The notes under the pieces: generated by a model | What the model was told of the DNA's origin: nothing | Seen by the model: the letters and a program-made list of their open reading frames with translations, nothing else | Database searches by the model: none | Shown: one piece after another, positions 1-10,144 of the stretch | Layout: each line of letters starts with the position of its first letter | How positions within the stretch are numbered: position 1 is the stretch's first letter | Translations under genes and position numbers: made by a program | Source: Niebla homalea | Taxonomy: Eukaryota > Ascomycota > Lecanoromycetes > Lecanorales > Ramalinaceae | Direction: 5' to 3' | NCBI GenBank assembly: GCA_019925105.1 | Contig: JAHGAU010000046.1 | Coordinates: 1-64,000 of the forward strand | DNA: 64,000 bases

Positions 1-1200
1 GTAAAGTAAAATATAAAAAAGGTAAAAAAAAAAATAAAAAAGGGTAAAAATTATAAGTTAAAAAGTAAATATAAATAATAAATAATAAATAACAGGGAAA
101 AAATAAAGATAACTTACTTTTTTAATTAATCTTTTATAAATCTTAATACTTTAATAAATAAAATAAGAAATAATTTAATATATTTATACCTTAAACGGTT
201 CTTTAAAGTAAATAACCTGGTATTCCATAAATAAATAAATATATTAAGTTAAACCTCGGTATAAAAATAGATCGTATTTAGACCAATATATATTATAAAC
301 GGTTTTTCGTTCATAACGTTACCGGTTTCTTTACGGTTTATATATTTTAATGAATTCCGGCTTACGGTACTTAACTTATTAATTAAAACCGTTTTTTTAA
401 ATAAAGCCTTAATCGATTTTATTATTAAATATAATAATAAAATCGATAATTACTCTGGATTATTCGATTTTAAAGTCGGTTTTACCGGGGGTTTTAACTA
501 AGACCGGGCTATAACTGGATTGAAATTGGATAAATAAATAGCCTACCCGGTATAAACTACTTAAGCATTAGCCTTAAATTTTTCCGGTTCCGTAATCGTT
601 ATATTTATATTTTCGGTAACCGTTTTAATTCGTTCCGTTAATTTCTTTATTCTAATAATATAAATAAGGGCCGGTATATCCGATAAGTCTATAATATTAT
701 CGTTATTTTCAGTATTAAATACTTTAAATAAATAACGATTCAATCCTTAAGTATATAATTATTGGAATTTAATAGATATCTATTTATTATTTAATTTTAA
801 TTAATTTTTTCAACGAAAATTACCTTATTTTTAAGTTTAATAAATATTTAAATAATCGTTCCGCTAATATATTATTATCGTATTTAAGGATAAGTAAATA
901 TAAGTATAATAAATACACTTTAAACCCGAAGAAACGGGTAATAAAGGTAAAGGGGTAACCGGTCCGTCCGGAATATCAATATTATCTGAATAAAACTTAA
1001 TAATATAAGTAAAAATCTTATTCCGGGTAATAAAAATAAGATAAAAATATTATTTATTTAGGTAGCCACGTAATTCCTGGAACCGGACGCCGTATTTATG
1101 ATTACGGTATATTAAAGCCTTATAATCAGATAAATAAAAAAAAGCCTTTTTAGTAAAGGCTTAAGGTAAATTTATTATATAAATGGATATAAATAATATA

Positions 1201-1412
1201 TAAATAAAAGGTAAAGGTAAAGGTAGGTAAAAGTAAAGGTAGGTAAAGGTAAAGGTAAAGGTAAAGGTAAAGGTGAATAAAGGTAAAGGTAAATAAAGGT
1301 AAAAGTAAATAAAGGTAAAGGTAGGTAAAGGTAAAGGTGAAGGTAAAGATAAAGGTAAAGGTAAGGTAAAGGTATAAGTAATAGTAAAGGGTAAAGGGTA
1401 AAGGGTAAAGGG
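1201..1412. repeat. GGTAAA minisatellite
   Basis: A run of imperfect six-base units (GGTAAA, with variants GGTAGGTAAA and GGTGAATAAA) continues for about 200 bp and ends in four seven-base units of the form AAAGGGT. It is strand-biased, with purines on the plus strand. It does not equal the common fungal telomere unit TTAGGG in any rotation. Confidence 0.75.
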
Positions 1413-1732
1413 TATTTGGTTTACTTAAGTATTAAGTAGATTAAGTGACTTAAGTATAATGAGAAAAACAGAAATTTAAAGGGGGGGAAGGGTAATTATA
1501 TAGATGAATTATTAACCAAGCCTTTATTAAGAGAATTATGAATTATAAGGCTTAAATAAGGCCGAGACCGGGCTTAAATAGTTAAGTTATTTAATAATTT
1601 AAAAATAAATAGGCCGGTTCCGGACTAATAATTATTAATAATAATAGTATAATAATTTAAATAATAATATAATAATTTAAAAATAAAGATTTATTTATAA
1701 ATTATTTTCATATTTAAACGGATATTACGGCC

Positions 1733-1801
1733 GGATCTTAAAACCTTAATATAGGGAGGCAACGTTAACCGTTACCCTATATTAAGAAATATTAAGATCC
1801 T
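1733..1801. repeat. Short inverted repeat (fold-back) in AT-rich DNA
   Basis: The left arm begins GGATCTTAA and continues to TTAATATAGGG. The right arm holds CCCTATATTAA and ends TTAAGATCC. The arms pair as two blocks separated by a few unpaired bases, leaving a loop of roughly 20 bases. It could be the tip of a degraded terminal-inverted-repeat element. No function is implied. Confidence 0.55.
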
Positions 1802-2316
1802 TATATTATTAATAAAATAATAAAAATATTATATAAGTTTTTTTTTATTATTATTAAATAATATAATTTTAAATAAAGTACGGATTTAAGTTCTCCCGTT
1901 ATTATTATAAAGCGCTTTTTTTAAGCTATTTTTTAAATTAAATAGATTAAATAAAGGATTAATAATAATCCGGATATACCTTAAAACCTTAAAGAATTAC
2001 TTATAAACCCTTATAGGTTAATATTACCGTAACCGTTAATAAACGGATTTTCGTTTTTTTAATATTATTAAAAACGGAGAAACGTACGAAGAAAGTTAAA
2101 TTATTAGATTTTACCGGGGAATAGCCGATAAAAAAGTAATAATTAATACCGGGAAATAAACTTAAACCTTATAACCCGGAATTCGTAAATATTTAAAAAT
2201 CGATAAATAAATAACCACTACTCGGACGAACCCTAAAGGTCTCGGGATTAATAGGCCGTACTGGAATTTACACCTTTTATATAGAGAGTGAATAAATCCG
2301 GGCCGGTTCTACCCTA

Positions 2317-2560
2317 GAAAGAGTCATTTCTAAAAATGACTCTTTCCTGGGTCAAGTCCGAGAAGGCCGAATTAACGCCGAGTGGGCAAATGACTCTTTC
2401 CAGGCAGGAAAGAGTGAGAACTAGGTGATAGTTTCCTTACCCCTTATATTTTACCTTTCCTTCGGATTACTTAAAAAAATAATCCGAAAAAAAGTCGAAT
2501 CGGACATCGCGGAATTGCCCGCTCGTAGGGCGAATGATCCGAAGGAGGCTCCTTCAGATC
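2317..2560. repeat. Cluster of four perfect hairpins in a less RIP-damaged patch
   Basis: Four self-complementary stems follow one another: a 12-bp stem at 2317-2328/2335-2346 (GAAAGAGTCATT and its complement), a 9-bp stem at 2393-2401/2407-2415 (ACTCTTTCC), a 9-bp stem at 2461-2469/2480-2488 (TTCGGATTA), and a 7-bp stem GAAGGAG/CTCCTTC at 2541-2547/2549-2555 flanked by GATC on both sides. The AAAGAGT core is shared by the first two. The words ACTAGGTGATAG follow the second hairpin and recur after the fourth. The surroundings keep more G and C than the rest of the AT block. Confidence 0.6.
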
Positions 2561-3444
2561 ACCACTAGGTGATAGCCTTACTTTTTATATTCCTTAATTT
2601 TTAAGATAATAATTATACATTTATATATCGCGGTTAATATTTTGAAAAAGGGAGGGGTAATATTATAAATATATTAACTTATAAGGGCTATTAAGTAATA
2701 TACTTAATAAACGGACTATAAGTATTACGGTAATAATATATAAACGAGTTACTCGGATTATCTATCCCGGTTGTTAATTATATAAAGTAAGGTGGCTTAA
2801 CGTATACTAATAAAAGGCCTTTTTAATTAATTTTTATACTTTCACTCTTTATAATTATTCTTTTAATTAATATATACCCTTAGAATCTAATTCTAAGTAC
2901 GGCCTTTATTACTTTAAGCGGCCGTAACCAATTTAAAAAGGTTAAAAATAAAAAACGTTTGAAACGGTAAAATAGCTATCTTTATTTTTTATGAACTTTT
3001 TATTTAGCCTTCTTAAAGCTCGGGTATAACCTTAACCTCCCTTAGAAGCCGTAATATTTAACGTTTTTTGAAATTAATTATAAAGTCCGTTCTTTAAATT
3101 ATAAGTACCTTAGGAATTAACGGTATTAAATATCAATGTTAAAGGTACTTAAACGTCGTAAATTTAAAAAAACGTTAAGTTTAAAAACTTATGAATAAGT
3201 GGTTAAATAATGAATAAACTTGAAACTTATAAGCGCTCCTAAGTATTTAAAAAATTTACGAGCACTCGGAAGTTAAGCGAGGGCGGACATAAGATTTTTA
3301 TACTTAATTAACTCGCGTGGACTTAAAGTACTTATACGCTGGAAAAGCAACTTGGGGATGAAGCTTTTGGAACACATTAAATAGTTTTGTGCGAAAGTTC
3401 GCTTTTTTCCCCCTGCCGCTAAACCCAAATAATCGATCAATGAT

Positions 3445-4872
3445 TCAGAGCCCGTTACCGTCCTCCGCATTATCACCAAACGCCGGATGCAGCTTCCGAT
3501 CCCGCAATGGACAAGTATCTCGTCCCCCTTCCACCAGAAATGATTCGACTGCCACTCGGGTCCTATTGCCTTGCGAACGCATATCCGTGCGGCTTACATG
3601 CAGCGGAAGAGGCTCCAGCAGCCATCTCTTTTCCGGATAAGCCGCAGACACAAGCTCCTCTCCCACAGTCGCAGACTTTAACACAAGGCACTTCTGCATG
3701 CCTTCGAGGGTCTCCGGCCATCGTCCAGTCAACAATTTGATTGAGCGGAAACAGAGATGTTTCAGCGTTAGAGAATGTCGCTCAAAGAAGGCAAGCCAGT
3801 CTCGATCTGCTGCGTCGATGTTCTCAAGGCAGAGGTCGTGGAGGGACGGCCAGGTATGGGTCTGGACAATGTGTTCGAACTCAATGGGAGCATAGGGCTC
3901 GTTCCAGTCGAATGTAAGATCCAGATGGGTAAGCTCTGGGGCGGATGTGAGGAGGTCGTAAAGTTTGCTCTTGTTCTTGTCGTTCTCACAGATCCACTCC
4001 CGACACTCGGATATTTCTACGCCAATCTCATTGTCCGTATAACCTAACGAGATGACAAGTGCGAGGTCTCGGAGCGGCTTCAAGACATCCTTGGTCTTCT
4101 GGATGATATTCTTATCTTGTTTGAGGAACTTCCAGCTCACATCACCCGCGTGTAAGCATTTCAGCTGGCGCCCGGTCCGATGGAGTGCCGCGATCAATGA
4201 ATAAAATTGGTAGACGCCTGAGGGATGCTCGTGCAAATGGTCCCCGCCTCCGTTTGCAAGAGCAGCGGCGAACGGGTTCATCCTTTCTACCCTTGAAAGG
4301 CCCCATTCACCAGGCCACAGCGCCCAGCCATGATTCATGCGGATGTCAACTAAACGCGGAAACCGAGCGAATGCTTCAGTAAACTCTCGGAGCCCATAGC
4401 CATCGGCGCGTAGCTTGTCCTGCTCCAATAACATTTGCTTATACATCTGCCATGCTGTGTCCATCGCCCCTTTCGTGTATGGGTTGGGTGGGTGGACTGA
4501 CCGCCTGACGTCTCGACGCCAGACACGCCATTCACGCTCGGTTGCTGATGGACTCGGTGGGTCTTCAAAATGACGCGGGCCGCCTCCATATATTGGCAAA
4601 GAGGATTCCCAGTCCCTCCTCGAATTCTCATCGTCGAGAGTGTTTGGTATGTATATTATCCCTTTCACGTATTCGCTGAAAGTGGGATGCTTGGAGATGG
4701 CGATCAAGCGTTGAAAGGTGGCTTCTGTGAAATAGAGGGTCACAGTTGAGAAAAGCGGGGGTGTAGCCACATTGTTGAGGAATCTAGACGTAAGTCTGAG
4801 GCTCGCAAGGTCCCTTTTTGCGACTCCTTCGCAGATGCGTTGCGCAATTTCCGCAGGTAGGGTTTCAAGCAT
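3445..4872 (-). CDS. F-box domain protein
   Basis: This is a single uninterrupted frame of 475 residues. The N-terminus (about residues 1-45) reads LETLPAEIAQRICEGVAKRD then LASLRLTSRFLNNVATP, which is the F-box pattern of fungal substrate-recognition subunits of SCF ubiquitin ligases. Such proteins bind Skp1 through this motif and choose targets for degradation. The rest is a long helical, leucine-rich region with a DIRMNHGWALWPG block near the middle, as in the large fungal F-box/LRR-like families whose substrates are unknown. The start ATG directly precedes the F-box, so I accept it. No intron is needed. Codon use and GC look normal, in sharp contrast to the AT-rich DNA beginning about 150 bp beyond its 3' end. 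The target is unknown. Confidence 0.85.
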   Translation of the reverse strand: MLETLPAEIAQRICEGVAKRDLASLRLTSRFLNNVATPPLFSTVTLYFTEATFQRLIAISKHPTFSEYVKGIIYIPNTLDDENSRRDWESSLPIYGGGPRHFEDPPSPSATEREWRVWRRDVRRSVHPPNPYTKGAMDTAWQMYKQMLLEQDKLRADGYGLREFTEAFARFPRLVDIRMNHGWALWPGEWGLSRVERMNPFAAALANGGGDHLHEHPSGVYQFYSLIAALHRTGRQLKCLHAGDVSWKFLKQDKNIIQKTKDVLKPLRDLALVISLGYTDNEIGVEISECREWICENDKNKSKLYDLLTSAPELTHLDLTFDWNEPYAPIEFEHIVQTHTWPSLHDLCLENIDAADRDWLAFFERHSLTLKHLCFRSIKLLTGRWPETLEGMQKCLVLKSATVGEELVSAAYPEKRWLLEPLPLHVSRTDMRSQGNRTRVAVESFLVEGGRDTCPLRDRKLHPAFGDNAEDGNGL

Positions 4873-5397
4873 TTGGTGAAGAACTGGCGTCTCTAAGACG
4901 TTGTAATGGAGGGAAGTACACTAGACCTGGTGTGGACGCTAAGAATATTGAGAATCGTCTGCTGTTTACATTTAGAAGCCACCGCGTCTGGCGCGTATGG
5001 ATATGGCGTCATTGGCGACCATAACGCGACGTGTTACTGAGCCGTCTGCCGGTGCCAAGACACTCTAATGACACGTATAGATTACAGCACCCCGGTGTAT
5101 ATCTCAGTATACCTTGGCATTCGCTGCAGATAGGTTTTGTCTTCCGATCTACGGGATGCACCCACACTCATCACTCCCATGCATCCCATGTATCCTTATT
5201 ACGGCTTTCATACTGAGTAATCCAAGTGGTTTCTCGCCTTTGGAGAGAGCTGGGACTCGAAGGGGTACATAAAGTACACCAGAAATACCTGGGGATAGAG
5301 AAAGTGGGGTGCATATTTGACACGAATGAAGCGTAGACCATCCTTCAGGAAACTCGACTAAAGAGGTACGGACATGAATGGGCTGGGGCCACTATTC
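4873..5397. other. Intergenic, upstream of the F-box gene
   Basis: This GC-balanced stretch should contain the F-box promoter on the minus strand. Short open frames occur here, but none resembles a protein I know. No RNA gene or repeat was seen. Confidence 0.5.
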
Positions 5398-5703
5398 TCA
5401 ACCGACCATTTTCCGCCACCACCTGCTCTCGAGAGGGTTCTTTATGGTTCGCTTCCCGAACTCTGCTGCATCTCCGGCAGCCGCATGAGTTGGATCCACT
5501 AAAGTCAAACCAGACTCCGGGCTTGCGACCTTCGACAATGCCTCATCTGGCAGTACATCATCTAAAGCCTCCCTTATCACCTTCAAAAACTTGTCATCAA
5601 GCGTCGACTCGCCCAAGACAAATCTTCTTGATCGACTCATGGACGTCATGCCAATATTGCTCCTCTTGCACTTCACCCGCACCAGGCGCGAATCCACTAC
5701 CAA
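5398..5703 (-). CDS. Short uncharacterised ORF, possibly a pseudogene fragment
   Basis: A 101-codon frame includes the segment FLKVIREALDDVLPDEALS and ends NPLESRWWRKMVG. The composition is protein-like and the frame stays open upstream of the first ATG (GIRLL before MVVDS), so it may be the last exon of a longer minus-strand gene that has decayed. I do not recognise the family. A link to the open frame at 5919-6270 and to the ankyrin fragment further upstream on the same strand is possible but unproven. Confidence 0.3.
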   Translation of the reverse strand: MVVDSRLVRVKCKRSNIGMTSMSRSRRFVLGESTLDDKFLKVIREALDDVLPDEALSKVASPESGLTLVDPTHAAAGDAAEFGKRTIKNPLESRWWRKMVG

Positions 5704-5918
5704 GAGTCGAATTCCGCTCCTCGATCCAATAATAGCAAATTCTGCCTACTTGCAATGGCGATAAGGTCACACCTAAAGCATCTCCTGCTGTAGTGTAAAG
5801 CTAAGGTAAGGCGCATGGGCATCGGTGCTTCCTCAGCTTCGCAGACGTATATATGACCTGCAGAGATCGATACAATTAGCTGCGGCTGCGGCACTAATAG
5901 GCAGAATTCACTTGTTGC

Positions 5919-6300
5919 TTATGACTTCCATGTCTGCTTCTTTTCATCCCATTGAAAAGTAACGGAGATGTGAGGCCAGAGAAGCTGGGGTAGGCTAGCA
6001 AAGCTGGCGACTTGGCTGTCGAGGTAAAGGATACTGGGGACGGCTTCAATGATGGTGAGAGCCTCTGTGAGGAGTCCGATGGCGTCTGAAGAGTTATCAT
6101 GGGATTGTAGCTCAACATGGTTCAACTCTGACTGGCTTACAATGACCACCTGCTTCGCCTGCCCTCCACGGTCGGGTGATTCCTGAGAGGCGACCTGTCG
6201 CATCAACTCCTGGTACCTTAGCGGTGCGTCTACCTCGACGAGCTTACGAATGGTGCCGTTGTGATATCTGATGCTCGCGGTTCTGTCGATTCGTATTAGC
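5919..6300 (-). pseudogene. Uncharacterised protein fragment, open frame without a clear start
   Basis: The frame is open from about 6.3 kb, beyond the first ATG at 6206. It reads ISRLIRIDRTASIRYHNGTI, then a basic/acidic helix ending QELMRQVASQES, and finishes with SVTFQWDEKKQTWKS. A stop lies just upstream of the ISRLI segment. The text looks like a genuine conserved domain, with regular alternation and few low-complexity runs, but I cannot place it. It lies on the same strand as, and downstream of, the ankyrin fragment, so both could be parts of one decayed gene. Confidence 0.35.
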
Positions 6301-6626
6301 CGGGAGATGATCTCAGTGGACTACAGGGAGCCTTATAGGTACTATGACTCGATGTCAAATCTAATCGCTGGCGATGTCATCCTCGCACGCGAGGGACTTC
6401 TTAAACAGCTCCGCCCTGTCTCGACTCGGTGGGAATTATGGCAGAGACGACGAGATATAACGCAGCACTGAGCAGGAAATTAAGGAAAATCGTTATAGTG
6501 TTTACAATCCAACCTTACGAATTAAGATGTAGGTGAGAATTTGGGAAAGGATGTCTATGCTGGATTCGAATTAGGTGCTACCTTGCGCCGTAAGCAGTTA
6601 AGTTATACGAATGATTAAGCAGCAAG

Positions 6627-6950
6627 CTACAGGGTGCTGAGGCGAGCTGCCGCAGTGAACACAAAAGAACACAATCTACGTGATTCGTTCGCCTCTGGTT
6701 TTTGCTTGCTGGTCAACAAAAGATCAGTAAACTTCTTCTCACTGGCCACAACGAAATCTTGGAGCGCCTCTATCGTTGTCAAGGCCACTGGGGGGTGAAG
6801 TTGACATACCATGTGTTCACAGGCGTGCGAGCGGTTCAAAAATCGACAGGTAAGGATTGTGCTATTGAGCGCTCGGTCGAGCTTGCCCCCGCTTGGAGCT
6901 TCTAATTGTCTACGCCCTTCTATTAAAAAGCCAGCTTCAATCCACTTCAC
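6627..6950 (-). other. Unassigned open frame between the ankyrin fragment and 6.3 kb
   Basis: A 107-codon frame is open here, but its product (for example IEALQDFVVASEKKFTDLLL) resembles nothing I can name. Given the frameshifts seen immediately upstream, it is more likely a non-coding remnant of the decayed ankyrin gene than an independent gene. Confidence 0.2.
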
Positions 6951-6971
6951 CTAATCCGTCATCTCCCAACT

Positions 6972-7412
6972 CTACTTTCGCGCCTTCCAATGCATATTTG
7001 CTCCGTACTGTAAAAGCATGATAACGATCTCCTCGAAACCCCTCTCTACCGCTATATGCAGTGGTGCTAAGCCTTCACTGTCATAGAGATCAACCTCCTG
7101 ATCACCCTTTCCTTTCCAGAAGATACTGCAGTAGTATCCTGAGGATGCCTTCACACCGATGAAGAACTGTCCAATGCAACGCTAACCGCCGCTCGTTGTC
7201 GACAGCGCCTACCCGCGCCCCGTGCCCGAGTAATATATTGAGAACGGGCCTATGGTCCGCAATCACTGCGTGTATTAATGAGGTACCACCGTTATTATCT
7301 TCTCGTTACAATCTGGAAGGCGCTGCATCAGTATTTGTACGATTGGGTGGTGGCCTTTTTGGGCGGCAATGTGTAGGGCATTAAGCCAACCGGAGCTTGT
7401 CGCACAAGTCGC
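6972..7412 (-). pseudogene. Ankyrin-repeat protein remnant, frameshifted
   Basis: Reading the minus strand across frames gives at least four ankyrin repeats in order: NALHIAAQKGHHPIVQILMQ; then GGTSLIHAVIADHRPVLNIL; then RLALHWTVLHRCEGILRILL; then GLAPLHIAVERGFEEIVIML followed by QYGANMHWKA. Each shows the ALHxAxxxGH...IVxxLL pattern of the family, which serves as a protein-interaction scaffold. The frame changes near 7.3 kb (after CNEKI) and again near 7.11 kb (at LERKG/GKGDQ), and a TAG stops the last repeat at 6972. No N-terminal partner domain is visible, because FAD-oxidase sequence on the opposite strand begins at the 5' boundary. In fungi such repeats often cap NLR-type proteins, but that origin is only a guess here. 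Confidence 0.7.
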
Positions 7413-8041
7413 TTGGGGGCTGTGGCTTATGTTCAAGTCGCAGTAGAAAATGCTATCTTATACGAGACCGACGACGACCCGATATATGACTCCCATTCCG
7501 CATGCTGCGCCCTGGCTTGGCCATACGGGGAGTACGTGACCAACTCCGTCATCGGCGGGCGTTTAATCCCGCGGTCGACGGTCACGGACGATCTGTTACC
7601 CTCCTCGCAGTTTTCAGGAATAGCACGATTATAAGCAGCGCGCCCCCGTATCAAGGGTGTCGCATCCAACGTCAGCCACGCGCGCGTTAGGAATGTGGCG
7701 GGGGATAACGCCGTGCTGCCCGCGTGGCGCGACAGCTTATATACGACCGATATGGATGTATACTTCGACGCTGATGCCTCATAGGACATCTTTGAGGGGT
7801 TGCAGATGGAGATGAGCGTGGCGCAGGATGTTGTGAAAGCGGTCACGGCGGGGGGGGTACTTATGTGAATGAGGGGACTTTTGATGATGTGGATTGGAGG
7901 GAGGATTGATATGGGCGGAATTATGGGGGTTTGCTAGACGTGAAAGAGAAGTGGGATCCAGGGCATTTGTTTTATGGACGGGCTTCTGTGGGAGCGGACT
8001 TTTGGAAGGATGACGGGCGGGGGAGGTTGTGTAAGGCTTAA
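7413..8041 (+). pseudogene. FAD-linked oxidoreductase (berberine-bridge type), C-terminal remnant
   Basis: The plus strand encodes the C-terminal half of a BBE-type FAD oxidase. In order it reads GGRLIPRSTV, GVASNVSHARV, NAVLPAWRDSLY, VAQDVVKAV, TYVNEGTFDDVDWRED, then YGRNYGGLLDVKEKWDPGHL and FYGRASVGADFW. The pattern Y-x-N-E...Y-G-x-N-Y...L...K..W-D-P...F-Y is the BBE domain signature that closes the flavin site. The copy is dead: an in-frame TAA at 7632, a TAG near 7780, a one-base shift in the G run near 7855, and a TGA where the family has Trp or Phe before YGRNY. The FAD-binding N-terminal half is absent. Such enzymes oxidise intermediates in fungal secondary metabolism, which fits the neighbouring SDR, hydrolase and PKS. 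Confidence 0.8.
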
Positions 8042-8328
8042 AGCAGGGATGTTCCGGAAGAGAGAGGAATGGTGACTTTGAGGGGAGGTTGGTGGTAAGG
8101 CGTTGAAGTTGATAGAGGGATAGATTTAGAATAGATTCGGGTTGCGAAAAGGTAGGTGTCTGAATCATGCCCAAAGGAAGCACTGACAGCACTCATTAAG
8201 GGATTAAACGTTTCATTCTGTCCTCATCACCTAACGCAGACTTACTTGAGAGAGCTACTTTGCTCCTCACGATAGCTGACCAGCATCTAGCGCACGGTTA
8301 AAGACTGACCCTGTCGACCAACTCGTGA
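8042..8328. other. Gap between the FAD-oxidase remnant and the SDR 3' end
   Basis: The two genes converge here, so this should hold two 3' ends. No recognised coding or structural feature was found. Confidence 0.4.
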
Positions 8329-9214
8329 TCACCAACGCGCCTGCTTCCCATCCCATACCCACATCTTCCCCCCATGCGTCTCCCTCGTCGCCGCATCAAT
8401 AATCTTGATCATCCCATTAACGCTCTGCTCGACCGTAATAGCAGCCTTCTCGTACCCAAACGCATCGGCACCACGGTTGCCGAGATCGGTCTGAACCCAC
8501 CTAGAGAAGCACAGTCAGTCGTTATCAAGTGTTCAAGCAGAGATTTCGGGGGCGCAGGCGGCAACAAACCCCGGATCAATCGGAAAAGCACAAATTCCCG
8601 GCTCCTCCATATGAATCGCCTTGGTGAGCCAATGCCCTACGACTTTCGTGGGGGCATAGGCGGCGTTTTGCATGGGAATCATGTCCTACATCATCGCGTT
8701 AAGTGAACCATGCCCTCACAAGATCGGAGAAGGGATAACACATCACAAACAGGTTGTGTACCTCAAGGAACGCGGCGGAGCTTCCAATCGTCACCCACAT
8801 CCCCCCCTTCTCCGCCGCCTTCAACATCGGCAGCACCGCCTGATACAACCACACGAACCCATACACATTCGGGAGCATATGCTTCTGCATATCCTCGACT
8901 TTCACCTCGGACACCTTGGGCCAGGATAGCGCGATACCGGCGTTGGCGATCACGATGTCGAGCTGGTTGATGCCCTTGCTGGCGAGCTGTTTCATGGCAT
9001 CTGTTGGGTCAGTGGCGGATGTTGCGTCTATTTTGATGATGAGCAGGGATGTGCCTGGGGCTTTGGGGAGGGAGGTGAGGGCCTGGGAGGTTGGGTGTGA
9101 GGGGTCACGGTTCGCTGCGATAACGACATGGTTGGGTTTGGAGAGGTAAAGGGCGAGGAGGCCGGCGCCGATGCCACGGTTGGCGCCGGTGATGAGGACA
9201 ATTGTTGGTGCCAT
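8329..9214 (-). CDS. Short-chain dehydrogenase/reductase, norsolorinic-acid-ketoreductase-like (intact, 3 exons)
   Basis: Splicing exons 9214-8762, 8685-8570 and 8500-8329 gives an open frame of 246 residues. Intron 1 (8686-8761) starts GTACAC and ends GTAG. Intron 2 (8501-8569) starts GTTTGT, has a CTGAC branch site and ends CTAG. The protein is a classical SDR: TGANRGIG (residues 9-16) is the NAD(P) glycine motif, IANAGI is the NAG motif, GSSAA marks the catalytic Ser region, and Y161-A-P-T-K165 is the YxxxK catalytic pair. After the second junction the text runs PG-WVQTDLGNRGA and ends WVWDGKQARW. The layout resembles aflatoxin NorA/Nor-1-type ketoreductases that reduce polyketide carbonyls. 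It is the only apparently intact member of the surrounding decayed polyketide cluster. The substrate is unknown. The start context CACAATGGC is good. Confidence 0.85.
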
Positions 9215-9447
9215 TGTGTTGATGAAGTTTGTGGTGTTGGTAGGAGTTGGGAAAGTGTTTGGTAGGTAGACAGGAGGATGAAGTGTGTTTACTCAGCATG
9301 GGAAGAGTGAAGGCCATCTTGTATGGATTACGTGCTGACCGGGCAATGTCCAGTGAAAGAAATAGATACCAAAAGAGCGTGGAAGGCGCGAACTGCTTAC
9401 ACTTCATGTTCGCGGTTTTAAGGGAAAGGCCCGAGTGTTCCGAGAAG
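9215..9447. promoter_or_regulatory. Upstream region of the SDR gene
   Basis: This short GC-balanced segment lies between the SDR start and the left inverted repeat of the adjacent element. It must hold the SDR promoter, but I see no motif I can assign. The inverted-repeat element begins 234 bp upstream of the start codon, so it may have displaced upstream regulatory sites. Confidence 0.35.
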
Positions 9448-9517
9448 ATTTAGCATGTTTGAGAAGCTTGCAAATGCTTGGCAAAAAAAATAAAACGCAC
9501 TTCTCGCGAGATCCTGT
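9448..9517 (+). repeat. Left terminal inverted repeat of the 767-bp element
   Basis: This is 70 bp, starting ATTTAGCATGTTTGAG and ending GATCCTGT. It pairs with 10145-10214 with one mismatch. Confidence 0.85.
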
Positions 9518-9654
9518 GAACTATTATTATGTGAATTTATTCAGTCTTACACGATAGCTATTATTATACGTACTATTCAGTTACCGTAATAATAGTAAAT
9601 GTGGTAATATTAATAATGATAAAAAAGTAGTCATTATAGTAAATACCTTACCCT

Positions 9655-10020
9655 TACTCTCGCCCTGACCTTCGCCTTTACCTTTACCCTCATTATCACC
9701 TTCACCCTTACTCTCACCCTTACTCTCACCATCACCTTCACCCTCACTTATACCCTCACTTGCACCCTTACTTGCACCCTTACTCTTACCCTTACTTTCA
9801 TTATCACCTTCATCCTTACTTATACCCTCACTTGCACCCTCACTTGCACCCTTACCCATACTTACCACCCTCACTTACACCCTCACCCTCATCTTCACTC
9901 TCACCCTCATCACCTTCACCCTCATCCTCACCCTCACCCTCACTTGTACATAACCCTTATCTTCACCCTTACCTTCACTATTACCACCATCATTACCCTT
10001 ACCCTTAAATACAGCTGTAC
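9655..10020. repeat. CCCTCA/CCCTTA minisatellite inside the inverted-repeat element
   Basis: About 365 bp of six-base units of the form CCCTCA, CCCTTA and CACTTA, interspersed with TTCACC and TTGCACC variants, fills the element core. The units are one base away from the telomeric CCCTAA. Long open frames on both strands here are low-complexity by-products of the six-base period, not genes. Confidence 0.8.
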
Positions 10021-10144
10021 CCTTACCCTTAATATCAACTCAGGTCCGGATCTACATTTCATCCATAAGTTCACTTACTCATATAATAATCGTATAGTAG
10101 TAAACGTTGCGTAAGGCTTCAATTAATTTGTATGGTTGTAGCTA

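Larger units (their letters stand above)
1..3270. repeat. AT-rich, RIP-like repeat DNA without a usable gene
   Basis: This stretch is dominated by A and T, has stop codons in all frames and holds no open frame longer than about 60 codons. The style (TpA-rich, few CpA or CpG steps) matches the LINE-derived DNA in the second half of the window, so I infer repeat-induced point mutation of old transposons, but I could not name the parent element. Listed separately are a GGTAAA minisatellite, an inverted repeat near 1.75 kb and a set of hairpins at 2.3-2.56 kb. Base composition returns to normal between about 3.27 and 3.40 kb, just before the F-box gene. Confidence 0.7.

Noticed and set aside
1201..1412. 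Telomere or subtelomere repeat
   Set aside because: GGTAAA is not a rotation of TTAGGG and there is ordinary sequence on both sides.
7433..7846. 137-codon minus-strand frame
   Set aside because: It is the reverse of the FAD-oxidase remnant, whose plus-strand text carries the family motifs.
8365..8380. Suspected frameshift near the SDR C-terminus
   Set aside because: Recounting the run gives six C on the plus strand, so THGG-KMWVWDGKQARW is in frame and the gene is intact.
9581..10008. Open frames on both strands rich in Lys/Gly/Glu/Ser or His/Pro/Tyr
   Set aside because: They are products of the six-base minisatellite, which keeps all frames open; there is no independent coding signal.
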